Assembly (NCBI RefSeq): GCF_023856365.1
Contig: NW_026042446.1
Location: 226,190-290,189, forward strand
Source: Brienomyrus brachyistius
Lineage: Eukaryota > Chordata > Actinopteri > Osteoglossiformes > Mormyridae
Length of the DNA: 64,000 bases
Reading direction: 5' to 3'
How positions within the stretch are numbered: position 1 is the first letter of the stretch; every line of letters starts with the position of its first letter. Below, one piece after another: positions 21,043-35,017 of the stretch. The translations under genes and the position numbers were made by a program. The notes under the pieces were generated by a model. The model made no database searches. It was given only the letters and a program-made list of their open reading frames with translations, and was not told the origin of the DNA.

Positions 21043-21766
21043 ATCTGATTTTAGGAAAACTTAATGGTATAAAAAGCACACCACCAAATGCATGAAATCT
21101 GAGTAAAATGTTTACCTTTTTAACGCAACCATAATAGAGGGGTCTGCATTTGCATTTATCACAGTCCCTGTAACAATCTAACATCATAGCACCACAACTA
21201 TTGCGGATTCAGCCAACGGTGGCAACGTTACTAGCCAGCAGCGTTGTGCAGGTTACTGGAAATTACTAGTTATCAATTACTGCATATAAAAGTACTTATA
21301 ACGAGGGTGGGACTGGGCCATGAGTCTGCGAGGAGTTTCGACGTGTGGTGGGTGCGGCAAGGGGCAGCATCAGCGCATGCTCCCCCAGCTTGACCTAACC
21401 TGTATATATATATATATATGTATATATATAGCCTGATAAAGGAAGATAAGAGTGGGCTAAAGGTTGCATATTGATCACTTTAACATCGCGCCAACATCGG
21501 GGGAATATGGAATCAAATGATCGGTGGCGATGTTTCTGCAACACAGAGATGTTTGCTGATGGGTTTTCAAGCATCGCGGAGATATAGTGCCAATGCATGT
21601 GTGCTCTCTGGCTAGTTATATTATTTCAGCGTTGCAGCCATGACAGTGCCAGACAATACAACCGTCTAATTGTATCTGTCAGCGTACCTACAATATCACA
21701 CATTCATCACGCCACGGTGAGGTCGGATGGCGTTACATCATAAACAGGAAATTAGGGGAACATGCT
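21036..21766 (+). repeat. Block A, unit 3
   Basis: This copy lacks GTC just before ATGGTATAAAAAG near its 5' end. Block B retains GTC at that spot, so the deletion is derived. Confidence 0.88.
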
Positions 21767-22752
21767 AACACTGATATCTCTTCAAGCCATCATTAGTGGC
21801 TCCCTCATCTGGCCTCAGAAGTGGTTGCATCCCAGAGCCACCTGCTGGTCTTGGTGGCACTTCAGTGTTTGCCTGTAGAGGAGATGCTCAGTGGCAGTGA
21901 TGGTGGGAGTCCCAGATGAGACAAGATGAGCACAGAGCTGTCCAGCCCATTGTTGCCAAAGGTCACATTCTACCAGAATGCCCTGACACTAACTTCCAAA
22001 CATCCCACGGACCCCAGCTATCCCCTGTAGGGAAACTGAATAAGAAGCCTTTACCCTGGGCAGAAAATGCATTGTTTGTACAGTACGTCTTAGTGACAGA
22101 GTACCAATTTCAGAGGGCATTTTGTTGAAAAACATGCAGTGAAATATCTAATAACGATATCGGAACATTCAAACACAGCATACAATACAGTTTGCAAATG
22201 TAAACAGTTTTATTTAAAAGGACAGTTTAATTTCAGAGCCAATGGCCGTGTGACCAAAAACATTTGAATCATTATTATTCTCTTAGTAAAATGAAAAGCA
22301 GAAAACATTCCTGGAGCCTTCAATTTAGCGTGCACAGTGCCCTCTACAGGATTCTGTCGAAACAGCATCCCCGTCAGCCTCGTTCGCAGAACGTAGGAGT
22401 TCTTTTCCCAGCGTACCCTTTTCTTTATAAATCCCAAAATCTCCTTACAAATGTAAGTATGAATGTTTGTCATCTTTTTCGGTCACACGAAGCCTTTATA
22501 AATGAGATTCCCCCATTAATGCGTTTACATGGCTATGCTCTGTAACTGCGCCATTAAAAACACATGAAAACATCTTAATTGCGTCAAGGCACGTAAACGT
22601 AGTCACATGACAAAAGATAACTTCGTGACTTAGCAAAGTGCAGGTTCTTCGTTTCCTCTGTGTGGACCATAGAGCTGTGTATCCGAGTCTGACGACCCGC
22701 CACGTTTTAAGATACAGAGAATACACGTCAATATGCTGCTATATTTTGGAAT

Positions 22753-23320
22753 TTTTTTAATCTGATCTCAGGAAAACTTGTCAAGGTATAAAAAGCACAC
22801 CGCCATGAAATCTGAGTACAAATGTTTGCTTTTTTTTTTTAACGCAACCATAATAGAGGGGTCTGCATTTATCACAGTCCCTGTAACAATCTAACATCAT
22901 AGCACCATAACTACTGCGGATTCAGCCAACGGCGGCAACGTCACTAGTCAGCAGTGTTGTGCAGGTTACTGGAAATTACTACTCATCAATTACCGCATAT
23001 AAATGTACTTTTAATACGGGTGGGATTGGACCATGTGTCTGCCAGGAGTTTCGACGTGTGGTGGGTGCAAATGGTCGGTGGCGATGTTTCTGCAACACAG
23101 AGATGTTTGCTGATGGGTTTTCAAGCATCGCGGAGACATAGTGCCAATGCATGTGTGCTCTCTGGCTAGTTATATTATTTCAGTGTTGCAGCTATGACAG
23201 TGCCAGACAATACAACCGTCTAATTGTATCTATCAGCGTACCTACAATACCACCCATTCATTGCGCCATGGTGAGGTCGGGTGGCGTTACATCATAAACG
23301 GGAAATTAAGGGAACATGCT
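22753..23320 (+). repeat. Block B, unit 3
   Basis: The poly-T run is two bases shorter than in unit 1. Confidence 0.88.
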
Positions 23321-24292
23321 GCCTTTATCCATTAATATTTTCACGCAAGACAAAGGTAAAGAGTGCATTTAAATTTCAGCACCTTCCGTGTTTTTTAATG
23401 GCAATTAGTTACATTACTCCTTACAGACAAGAGTAGTGGGATTATAGTAACGCCTTACTACCAACACTGCTAGGCTTGCTAATGCTAACGTTAGCAGTAC
23501 AGCCTTATGCTACTTCCTCTCGCAAGATAAGATAGCGTTACTGTCACTGTGCAAATACAATGAGATGTCTTTGGAGCAAGGCTGTCGACGCCATGTTAAG
23601 GATAAAAGTACAAGTAAAATACAATATAAAATCAAAGAAACATACACCAACAGTAAAGAAGAACAAGGATGCGTAAAATACTGGTACCGGAAGCAAATAA
23701 ACCAATAAAACACAGTCAGAGGAACACTGGAGAGTTCGGAGCAGCTGCGAATGTGCCGCCATCATTGTTCAGAATTCTTCACTTTGCGTTGCTACAGTGG
23801 AAGAGTGAAATGGCTGAAGATGGATTACAGAATTTTCCAAGTGTGCTAAACATTCAGTTGTAAATAAAAACCAGTGTGAGATAAGAACGTCTCCTCGCCA
23901 TTTCCTTCTATTCTGATTGAATGGGTCGCTTAACGATCGCTGTGAATTCTGGGAGTTTGTGGAACGTCACGTCTGCAGCTCTCGCGTTACTTGCTGCCAG
24001 GAAGGAATTCTATTTAAATACTTCAATACATTTTATTTATAACATTTTCTGTTTTTAGGCGTGTCTTCTAAATTTACGGTGCTTCTATTATCTTTCCGCG
24101 CTTTTGTCAATATATATCGTGTGTCTGGTCATTTGATTAAAGTGCTTGAAGACTTTGCCGCGCGCTGACACTAATCGACCACCATATCTTAGCAACCGCA
24201 TCATAACAATTCTAATTCCGTTTCGAGTTTTGATTCAAACATTCAAAGCAGCTCAGATTTGCACTTTCCCAGCAAAAGACAAGACGCGAAAG

Positions 24293-24689
24293 ATGTCTGC
24301 CTTCATCTACCTGCGGAGAATCGACTGGCTCCTGCCAAATGACGCCGTCAGTGTCCGGATTGCTCCGGAAGACATCCCCGGTTCAGTCAGCCATGGTAAG
24401 AACGGCAAAATGATGCCTAGAATATCTCAGCACTCGAAGAATGAAAGTCAGAACAGGCTTGGCTGGTCTTGTTGAATCTTGCAGTCTGTGATAACTATCT
24501 TATTTTGGAACTACGTGTCTTAGGATACTAAATAATAAAATGGTTCACCTTTAGCCCAACGGTGATTTGTTACCATGAAGCAGTAAAAATACGGGGCTCT
24601 TTTCAGCATGTCTGCTGTACTGCACAATGAAATCCGTAAAATCTGTGGCTGTGATGTGTTTGAACATAACAGGAAAGCGACGTCAAATG
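24293..24689 (+). CDS. Candidate 5' exons, unit 3
   Basis: Exon 1 24293-24395 and exon 2 24607-24689, both with the same splice signals as unit 1. Confidence 0.4.
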
Positions 24690-26142
24690 GTAAGGTAACA
24701 GGTGAACATGTCCCACATTGGCAAAAGCCAGCCAACGGGAGTAACCCCCCTCCTTCTGGGGGTGTGCCTAAATTCTCGTCTGAACGCGCTCATTTATTCA
24801 CTTGCAGGGTGTTGCCATGAGATGGCGCTTTCTTTACAAAAACACATTTTAGTTGTGGTCACAAGTTCATACACAAGTACAACAAGTATCAACGAGAATC
24901 TTTTGGTAGCCATTAGCAAGCTTCTGGCATAATTGATACTTTAAAGTAAACTGAAGCTACAGCCAAAGTTTTTACAACACCGGAGACAAACAGGGCTAGG
25001 TACTTGGATAGCGAGCATGCCGGTACATACTAATCCAGCGCTATGATGTCATACAGTAACGAGACAGGAACTGTTTTGAAGCTTGGCATCCTGATCAGGA
25101 GTGACAATTTGTTGTTCTAATATTCATTTATTGTTTTGCATTGTTCCTGGAATAATGTGATTGCACATTTTATTCATCGACGTTTAATCCGTTGCATGTT
25201 ATAAACTGTAAAAAGGCTAGTATTGTGTCTTTTCTTACAGTTGTTTTCAATTGCTAAGACAGGGTAGTATCTAGGGTAGCATCTCCACATGCCTGATCCA
25301 TCCTTGGCATTGCTCTGGAGGAATATCCTGGCATCCAACATTCATTGTTTGATCTTGTGTCAACTGACATAATTTCTTTGTATTATGTGTTTTTTACAAT
25401 CTGTTTTAGAAAGGGTCTTGATAGTGATTTAGCAAAATGACATGTTTCAGTTTTGACTGTCTTATTAGCAGTTTTTGGGTCAGTATGTAGGTATGTGCAA
25501 ATTGGCCTCTGAAAATGTAATATTGTGAGTGAGACAGGAATCCATGGCTTTTGAAGCATTTAGTCATTGATTGCATTTTGTATGAAAGCAAAGTGAAATG
25601 CTAAACAGTTTAGCCCACATAAGTAAATGTTGTGGTGACTGCATGAAGAGTTTTGAGAAAGCAACTTCAGTATTGCAGTATTTGTCTTAGCAAATGAAAA
25701 AAAAACCTGTAAAATTCACACTGCCTTTCCAAACTGATTGGTGTGAAGAGCAGTGACAGACAGTCCAGACTGATGGGCCATTGACAGTATGCAAAGGTCT
25801 GGTGACTCCAAAGTCACTTCAAAGTTGTAACACTTTAGTAATCAAACCTCATACAATTTTCTGAATGTCTCATTCACCTTTGTGTAGCCATCCCCTATGT
25901 CTGTAAGCTTCAGAACTCAAGCTTAGGCTAGAAATATTTATAATGTGATTTTTTACAATTTGTCAGCACCACTGAAAATAAGTTTTTGAAAAGTGTATGT
26001 TTAAAGTAGATTTTAACAAAAAAAAAAAAATATATATAGAATAATCACATTCTAAATGTTGACAGATTATTGGTGCTGAGTTTGTGCTGAATAAAAGCAT
26101 TCGTAGCACTTTGGGATAAATGTTTTTTAGACAGGTGAAATA

Positions 26143-27119
26143 TTTAACAGTTTTTCTGAATTGCTGAAATATTAGAAATCGTTTTGGGAACAAAACTGCC
26201 GATTGCCAAAAGTCATTTATTGAATCAGTTACTTCTTTGGCAAAACTTTAAACCATGGTCACCTAGTTAGACACAATTTGCAGATCTCAGTCATCCTTTT
26301 TGCAAAACTCAAAACACATTCCCATTCATCAAAACACATTTTGCGCTATGGTGAACTTTGATGCAAAATAGAAAACACAGGCCACAGAAGTTAAGCGCAG
26401 CCAGCACACAGTAGTCATTTGAACACAATGACTCAAAACTATTCACACACATTTCTAAACATTTGAGGAAGCCAAAGAGTGACTAGAACATAGAATACGT
26501 GCCATAGAAGGATAGGAGTTGCATTTTGAAGTCAAGGTACAAATGGGTCACACAGAGGATTCTTTCTGCATCACTCAACAAGGGATAGCATCGCTAGACC
26601 CAGCCCTGAGACATGGCGATGAGGCAGGATGAATATTCTTCTGTGACTCTGGCTTGGCAGTTGCACAACATTTTACTGTAATATGCCTCTCGTTTGTTTA
26701 CTTTTTGGCGTTGTTCTTTACAGTCACTTTTCTGGAGTACTGAGTATGGCAAACGTTACATATTAATTATCAGTCATATGGTAGACGACCATAATTTTTT
26801 TTAACTATTATTATAGTCTTACGGTTTCTCATTTACATGTCAACAACAGTTTTGATTGGTACTGTTTTCATTTTTTGCTGTAGAGTGCTATGACTGTTCA
26901 GTAGTGTACCTTTACCCAACTGACGAGATGCATGGTCTGAAAACAGTGTTTGCTTTTGAGCAAAGATAATATAGTTTTGAGAAGATTGTTTGATTTTGCA
27001 AGACAAGCGTAAGGTTTTGTGAGTTTAGCTTGAATTTTAGAGTTTGTGCTTAGTGGTTTGATTACAGGAGATGAGAGATTTTAGGACATGTGTTTTAGCA
27101 ATTCAGAAAAACAGTAAAA
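26143..27119. mobile_element. MITE-like element, unit 3
   Basis: Same element, with T at the position matching 5736 (AAGTTAAGCGC). Confidence 0.53.
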
Positions 27120-27323
27120 TGTCAAGGCCTGTCAGACTACTTTGAAAGTGGGTGAGAGGCCTCAGACTCCATAGGGTTACAGTAAATACTTGTTATGCTA
27201 TGTTTCTTTTATGTTCCTCTTTTTGTGTCTGGTACTATGACAAAAAATCCCAGTCTATCTATCTAGTGCTACTTCATTATCCCATTGTCTTTCTGCAATG
27301 TTCTCATGTACAGTACTGTCAGC

Positions 27324-27437
27324 AAAACAGCATGATACTACCACCACCATGCTTGACCGTTGGTTCAGTGTTCTTAGGTTAAGAAAACAACCTCACCTTG
27401 ATCCCCTGCAAACATATCTCTTTTCATTGTGGCCAAG
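27324..27437 (-). pseudogene. Tc1-like transposase relic, unit 3
   Basis: Same fragment, unchanged. Confidence 0.76.
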
Positions 27438-27728
27438 CAGAGAAGTTTATGACAGATTCACACGTCATCGTGACTGCCCCCAGCCCTCCTGTGAATGTGC
27501 AGCCATCAGCAGCCTTTCAGACTGTTAGCCAGAAGGAAAGACAGAACAGACTAAGGAATGCGTCCGTTTTATTCAAGCACAGTACAGAACCATAAGCATT
27601 TTTATTTTTCATTTTCCACTCTGTCCACCTTTATTCTCCACAAGCAACCGTATTACTTTGTTTAGGCCTGTAATTATTGTATTGCACACATCTTGGGTCC
27701 GCCTTATCTCCAAAAGGTGAAGTAAAAT

Positions 27729-27874
27729 ACAAAATTCTAATTTCATCAATAAACTGACTAAAACACATTTTGCTAGTTTTAGGCCATCTTTGCCTCACAA
27801 CAGAAACAATTTCTTACATTTCTCAGGCCATCTATTGCAGTGTAGTCAGTTTATTAATGAAATTGGAATTTTGT
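27729..27874. repeat. Inverted repeat, unit 3
   Basis: Both arms and the spacer match unit 1. Confidence 0.84.
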
Positions 27875-28429
27875 CTAAATATAAGAAAATTATACTTCCT
27901 TAGATTTTCATTTTCTGCAGTGGAGTTACAATACCTGATTTCAGGTAAGTCATTTCTGCTTCCATAATCACTGCTCTCCCTGGTGGATGGATAAATCATT
28001 GCAAGTACTTTACACACATCATCGTGGGGGATCTCATTATAGCCAAGGTGCCACCCAAGGCCCAGCAGGGACCTGTCATGGACCAGCCAAGGACCAGCCA
28101 AGGCCCCATCATGGAAACAGGGGAAAATTCAAGCGGCTACATCTGTAAATTTGGTGCACATGAACCTTTCCAGTGTTGTTTTTCGCTGTTGTTCTGCATA
28201 TCAGGGAATCTGTGCACTACATGGTGTGTTTTTATAGGTCAAGTTCCCCTGCTGAAATGCAGGCAGCCCAATTCAAGACCAGCGCATAAGTCTCCCAAGC
28301 ATGTGTTTCCTATATCCGATAAGATGGCAGAATTTCTCTCAATGTGCAATACTGACTGCCAAGTGCGATATCTGTGATGTATGTGATGTACTTTTCTTGT
28401 AGAGTGACATAAGGATTCACTTTAATTAA

Positions 28430-29392
28430 ATGTGTGTCCCCTATCTTTATAATCCAAAAGGACGAACCAGTACCAGCAGTGGAGGCCGTCAGAAGAAATG
28501 CCGCACTGGGCCACCGGCACCCAGCTCCCAAACCATATCTGGATCTGCTCCCATCCCGTTGGCGACCAGCAGGGCTCAGCAGGGCAGAAGACGCCGTAGA
28601 AATACGGCGGGAGGCCGGTCAGGCCGTAGAAAGAAGTGTAAAAAACAGAAGGGGCCATTTACAAAAAATTTGCAGAACCTGCTAACCTTCAGTAACCCCT
28701 TTGATTCAATCCAGGTGGGTGACAAGATCCCGTGTGTGGATCTCACCCAGAGTGACGACGAGGTTGCTACCATCCTGTGTCGCACTCCATCAATGTCAGA
28801 GCCTGAGCCCTGCTCACCAGCCTTCTCCTCCACTTCCTTCTTATTTCCATCACCAGTCCCATCCTCTTTTGCCTCCTCTCCATCCCCATCTTTTTTTACA
28901 GACTCTCCTCCTCCGTCACCATGTGTAGTCTCACCTGTAAGCCCATCTCCACACCCATCTTCACCTCCAGCCACAGTTCATCCCACCCCTCTGTATCAGG
29001 TTCCAGCGCAAGCTGCAGCCCCCTCATCTGAGCTGGTTACGGGTCCGACACCCCTACTTATTTCCCCTTCTGTTGTTTTTGAGAAAATGGAAAGATTCAA
29101 TAAGATGCATAACTTTTATCTATGCAACTATTCTAAAATGACCTATGATGCCAAGTGCCTTGCTCATTACTGGTGTAATCAGTTTTGGAATGATTTTCAA
29201 CATGCAGTTTACATCTGCAAGCAGGGGAAGAATCAAAATTCAGAGAATCACTACTCATATGGTGATAATGAGGGTGCCCAAGCTGAGCTGATATTTGATG
29301 ATGAGGCGCTGGATCAGCTAAGTGCCATCCCCGGGGTCCTGGAGATGGCTGTGGAGATGGGCTATCAGTGTGATGTAAATAGTTTTTCATAG
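28430..29392 (+). CDS. 320-codon array protein, unit 3
   Basis: Encodes the same 320 residues as unit 1. Confidence 0.6.
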   Translation: MCVPYLYNPKGRTSTSSGGRQKKCRTGPPAPSSQTISGSAPIPLATSRAQQGRRRRRNTAGGRSGRRKKCKKQKGPFTKNLQNLLTFSNPFDSIQVGDKIPCVDLTQSDDEVATILCRTPSMSEPEPCSPAFSSTSFLFPSPVPSSFASSPSPSFFTDSPPPSPCVVSPVSPSPHPSSPPATVHPTPLYQVPAQAAAPSSELVTGPTPLLISPSVVFEKMERFNKMHNFYLCNYSKMTYDAKCLAHYWCNQFWNDFQHAVYICKQGKNQNSENHYSYGDNEGAQAELIFDDEALDQLSAIPGVLEMAVEMGYQCDVNSFS

Positions 29393-29431
29393 AACCTGTA
29401 AATAATTAGGTGAGACATCTCACAAGTACTT

Positions 29432-29684
29432 AGGATAATATAAGATTAAGGTAGTTTAACCTTATCTTAACTAATCCTAAGATTGTATGATATAAGATTA
29501 CATAGGATAAGACTAAGAATAGGTTAAGATAAGGTTGTATATAATGTAAGATAACATAGAATAAGATAAGACTAAGATAGGATAAGTTAAGATTAAAGTA
29601 AGATAGTATGACATAAGATTACATAGGATAAGATAAGAATAGGTTAAGATAAGACTTCTTATTCTTGTTTTTCTATTAAATAAA
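29432..29684 (+). repeat. ATAAG tract and AATAAA, unit 3
   Basis: The tract matches unit 1. AATAAA lies at 29679-29684. Confidence 0.88.
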
Positions 29685-30869
29685 TATGGATTATTTTGCG
29701 TATGGTTTGTGTCTGTGAGGTTATTTAAAATATTGTGAAGTTTGACACAAAATTTGATTAGTTTAAATAATGATTGGTTAAACTGATGTACATGTAGAGA
29801 ATTGTAGTGGTCTTGCTATTGAATTAAAGGACTCTTCAGATCTCAAGTGCAGTGCAAAAAGTATAGAGGGGTAATTCATTAAATGCTGCACGCACAGGGA
29901 CATTTTTTTGGTGTTAAATCCAAATTGCATGACCATTCTACTGCAAATACAGGCCTTTAAGTTTAAAGGTGCCATGGAACTCTACTTTGAAAGCTTGTGA
30001 AACAGCAAAAAAGTTGTTGTTTCTTTGTTTTCTGCACATGCGTCCACCAACCGGAAGGAGCCAGAGAGTGGCATTAAGAGTCTGCAGCTGTGTATTATTG
30101 CAACAGTAGACTAAGCTAATTTCCTAGATCCTTAAATTTGCAAGCACTCATTTGAAGAGACAATGAACCTTTACCATATGTAAACTTAATCAACTTAAAA
30201 CACATAAAAGACATTCTCCTTCACCTTCTCCCTTATACTACAAGCCTTCCATTTCAGTTTAGCTGATTTTTAACACAGCTGACTTCTCCACTTGTAATGA
30301 ATCCTGCATATGTGACAAACCACGATACGCCACTGCCTGGTCATGCCTGTGAAGTTAACTAGAATGTCACTAGCAGGCTGGCAAATTAATCCACAAGTTG
30401 TAGAGTACAGCACTGCTGCTTGCTAATTGCTTTATTTTTCCCGCCTATAATGACATTCAGTGAGGAATATTTGATAGCGTACTTTCCTGCATACTTTGTC
30501 AATTTGCACCAGGCACCAACGCAGCTTCTCCCCTTGGTTTACTAGTCATGGGAAAACAATGTTCGCGGTGAGCAAGCTGGGCCCAACAGGGTGTGTCACG
30601 TGACTTACTTGCATCTTGCCACAGGCAGTGATGGGCTATATTAAAATGTCTGTAAGCCTAGTGATAAAGGTCCTTAAAATGACAGAAAGCAAACTAATAA
30701 ATAAAACTACACATTTTTGTTAATACTTTCAAATGCGTCAGACACATACAGTAAGATCTCTCAAAGTATTTTCTGACATTTTTTTTTCCCGCCCACTAAA
30801 ATACAAATCAGAAAATGCTCAGAAGCAATTACACATGTATTCTAAATACGTTGAACTACATCCACACTA

Positions 30870-31147
30870 GGGAAACTTAAAATATTATCTTGACAGTTGG
30901 TTAAAACCAGGCACAACTTGAGGAATAATGGAACTCAAAATGGGCTGGGATATCCCTGATCTGTCTGCCAGTTCCTTTCGGTATGTTCCGCGACAAATTC
31001 ATCGTTCGGTTCTACCAGAATCACTCTTGGCACTCTGAAAGAGCGGATAAGCCACAAATCATCACTGGGAAGATAATCATTGTCATCTCTAAATACTCCC
31101 TCCCTTAATATTTGGGCACAATGTCCTCTGCCATAATCAAGCTGCAT
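30870..31147 (-). pseudogene. HARBI1-like transposase relic, unit 3/4 boundary
   Basis: Same relic. A substitution near 31008 changes a Leu codon to Pro in the N-terminal frame, a private change of this copy. Confidence 0.73.
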
Positions 31148-31167
31148 GTTATGGATTTTTACACTGA

Positions 31168-31368
31168 TGGTTCACACTCTTCCCCAATCAGGAACCGTGG
31201 GTTGACAGATTGATCCGCGCTGCAGTGAACGCCCAGACCACCGCTTATAATGCTGGTCTCAACACTGGACTTTCTACTACGGCGCTGTGGAGAGCATCCC
31301 GACTCAGAACATTACTTCCTGATTTGGGAATAGCTGTGTTCAGGATCGAAAAGCCTGCAATTATTTAA
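31168..31368 (+). pseudogene. LINE-like relic, unit 4
   Basis: Same open stretch, unchanged. Confidence 0.48.
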
Positions 31369-32094
31369 ATCTGATTTTAGGAAAACTTGTCATGGTATAA
31401 AAAGCACACCACCAAATGCATGAAATCTGAGTAAAATGTTTACCTTTTTAACGCAACCATAATAGAGGGGTCTGCATTTGCATTTATCACAGTCCCTGTA
31501 ACAATCTAACATCATAGCACCACAACTATTGCGGATTCAGCCAACGGTGGCAACGTTACTAGCCAGCAGCGTTGTGCAGGTTACTGGAAATTACTAGTTA
31601 TCAATTACTGCATATAAAAGTACTTATAACGAGGGTGGGACTGGGCCATGAGTCTGCGAGGAGTTTCGACGTGTGGTGGGTGCGGCAAGGGGCAGCATCA
31701 GCGCATGCTCCCCCAGCTTGACCTAACCTGTATATATATATATATATGTATATATATAGCCTGATAAAGGAAGATAAGAGTGGGCTAAAGGTTGCATATT
31801 GATCACTTTAACATCGCGCCAACATCGGGGGAATATGGAATCAAATGATCGGTGGCGATGTTTCTGCAACACAGAGATGTTTGCTGATGGGTTTTCAAGC
31901 ATCGCGGAGATATAGTGCCAATGCATGTGTGCTCTCTGGCTAGTTATATTATTTCAGCGTTGCAGCCATGACAGTGCCAGACAATACAACCGTCTAATTG
32001 TATCTGTCAGCGTACCTACAATATCACACATTCATCACGCCACGGTGAGGTCGGATGGCGTTACATCATAAACAGGAAATTAGGGGAACATGCT
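31362..32094 (+). repeat. Block A, unit 4
   Basis: Same structure as unit 2, including the 161-base extra segment. Confidence 0.88.
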
Positions 32095-33080
32095 AACACT
32101 GATATCTCTTCAAGCCATCATTAGTGGCTCCCTCATCTGGCCTCAGAAGTGGTTGCATCCCAGAGCCACCTGCTGGTCTTGGTGGCACTTCAGTGTTTGC
32201 CTGTAGAGGAGATGCTCAGTGGCAGTGATGGTGGGAGTCCCAGATGAGACAAGATGAGCACAGAGCTGTCCAGCCCATTGTTGCCAAAGGTCACATTCTA
32301 CCAGAATGCCCTGACACTAACTTCCAAACATCCCACGGACCCCAGCTATCCCCTGTAGGGAAACTGAATAAGAAGCCTTTACCCTGGGCAGAAAATGCAT
32401 TGTTTGTACAGTACGTCTTAGTGACAGAGTACCAATTTCAGAGGGCATTTTGTTGAAAAACATGCAGTGAAATATCTAATAACGATATCGGAACATTCAA
32501 ACACAGCATACAATACAGTTTGCAAATGTAAACAGTTTTATTTAAAAGGACAGTTTAATTTCAGAGCCAATGGCCGTGTGACCAAAAACATTTGAATCAT
32601 TATTATTCTCTTAGTAAAATGAAAAGCAGAAAACATTCCTGGAGCCTTCAATTTAGCGTGCACAGTGCCCTCTACAGGATTCTGTCGAAACAGCATCCCC
32701 GTCAGCCTCGTTCGCAGAACGTAGGAGTTCTTTTCCCAGCGTACCCTTTTCTTTATAAATCCCAAAATCTCCTTACAAATGTAAGTATGAATGTTTGTCA
32801 TCTTTTTCGGTCACACGAAGCCTTTATAAATGAGATTCCCCCATTAATGCGTTTACATGGCTATGCTCTGTAACTGCGCCATTAAAAACACATGAAAACA
32901 TCTTAATTGCGTCAAGGCACGTAAACGTAGTCACATGACAAAAGATAACTTCGTGACTTAGCAAAGTGCAGGTTCTTCGTTTCCTCTGTGTGGACCATAG
33001 AGCTGTGTATCCGAGTCTGACGACCCGCCACGTTTTAAGATACAGAGAATACACGTCAATATGCTGCTATATTTTGGAAT

Positions 33081-33648
33081 TTTTTTAATCTGATCTCAGG
33101 AAAACTTGTCAAGGTATAAAAAGCACACCGCCATGAAATCTGAGTACAAATGTTTGCTTTTTTTTTTTAACGCAACCATAATAGAGGGGTCTGCATTTAT
33201 CACAGTCCCTGTAACAATCTAACATCATAGCACCATAACTACTGCGGATTCAGCCAACGGCGGCAACGTCACTAGTCAGCAGTGTTGTGCAGGTTACTGG
33301 AAATTACTACTCATCAATTACCGCATATAAATGTACTTTTAATACGGGTGGGATTGGACCATGTGTCTGCCAGGAGTTTCGACGTGTGGTGGGTGCAAAT
33401 GGTCGGTGGCGATGTTTCTGCAACACAGAGATGTTTGCTGATGGGTTTTCAAGCATCGCGGAGACATAGTGCCAATGCATGTGTGCTCTCTGGCTAGTTA
33501 TATTATTTCAGTGTTGCAGCTATGACAGTGCCAGACAATACAACCGTCTAATTGTATCTATCAGCGTACCTACAATACCACCCATTCATTGCGCCATGGT
33601 GAGGTCGGGTGGCGTTACATCATAAACGGGAAATTAAGGGAACATGCT
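33081..33648 (+). repeat. Block B, unit 4
   Basis: The poly-T run is two bases shorter than in unit 1. Confidence 0.88.
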
Positions 33649-34620
33649 GCCTTTATCCATTAATATTTTCACGCAAGACAAAGGTAAAGAGTGCATTTAA
33701 ATTTCAGCACCTTCCGTGTTTTTTAATGGCAATTAGTTACATTACTCCTTACAGACAAGAGTAGTGGGATTATAGTAACGCCTTACTACCAACACTGCTA
33801 GGCTTGCTAATGCTAACGTTAGCAGTACAGCCTTATGCTACTTCCTCTCGCAAGATAAGATAGCGTTACTGTCACTGTGCAAATACAATGAGATGTCTTT
33901 GGAGCAAGGCTGTCGACGCCATGTTAAGGATAAAAGTACAAGTAAAATACAATATAAAATCAAAGAAACATACACCAACAGTAAAGAAGAACAAGGATGC
34001 GTAAAATACTGGTACCGGAAGCAAATAAACCAATAAAACACAGTCAGAGGAACACTGGAGAGTTCGGAGCAGCTGCGAATGTGCCGCCATCATTGTTCAG
34101 AATTCTTCACTTTGCGTTGCTACAGTGGAAGAGTGAAATGGCTGAAGATGGATTACAGAATTTTCCAAGTGTGCTAAACATTCAGTTGTAAATAAAAACC
34201 AGTGTGAGATAAGAACGTCTCCTCGCCATTTCCTTCTATTCTGATTGAATGGGTCGCTTAACGATCGCTGTGAATTCTGGGAGTCTGTGGAACGTCACGT
34301 CTGCAGCTCTCGCGTTACTTGCTGCCAGGAAGGAATTCTATTTAAATACTTCAATACATTTTATTTATAACATTTTCTGTTTTTAGGCGTGTCTTCTAAA
34401 TTTACGGTGCTTCTATTATCTTTCCGCGCTTTTGTCAATATATATCGTGTGTCTGGTCATTTGATTAAAGTGCTTGAAGACTTTGCCACGCGCTGACACT
34501 AATCGACCACCATATCTTAGCAACCGCATCATAACAATTCTAATTCCGTTTCGAGTTTTGATTCAAACATTCAAAGCAGCTCAGATTTGCACTTTCCCAG
34601 CAAAAGACAAGACGCGAAAG

Positions 34621-35017
34621 ATGTCTGCCTTCATCTACCTGCGGAGAATCGACTGGCTCCTGCCAAATGACGCCGTCAGTGTCCGGATTGCTCCGGAAGA
34701 CATCCCCGGTTCAGTCAGCCATGGTAAGAACGGCAAAATGATGCCTAGAATATCTCAGCACTCGAAGAATGAAAGTCAGAACAGGCTTGGCTGGTCTTGT
34801 TGAATCTTGCAGTCTGTGATAACTATCTTATTTTGGAACTACGTGTCTTAGGATACTAAATAATAAAATGGTTCACCTTTAGCCCAACGGTGATTTGTTA
34901 CCATGAAGCAGTAAAAATACGGGGCTCTTTTCAGCATGTCTGCTGTACTGCACAATGAAATCCGTAAAATCTGTGGCTGTGATGTGTTTGAACATAACAG
35001 GAAAGCGACGTCAAATG
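34621..35017 (+). CDS. Candidate 5' exons, unit 4
   Basis: Exon 1 34621-34723 and exon 2 34935-35017, unchanged. The upstream region carries the A variant at unit position 3504. Confidence 0.4.

Larger units (their letters stand above)
20663..30988 (+). repeat. Tandem repeat unit 3
   Basis: This unit is 10326 bases long, the shortest complete copy. Near 21062 it lacks the three bases GTC that other copies have between AAAACTT and ATGGTATAAAAAG. It shares the T at unit position 3301 with unit 1 and the T at unit position 5736 with units 5 and 6. Confidence 0.98.
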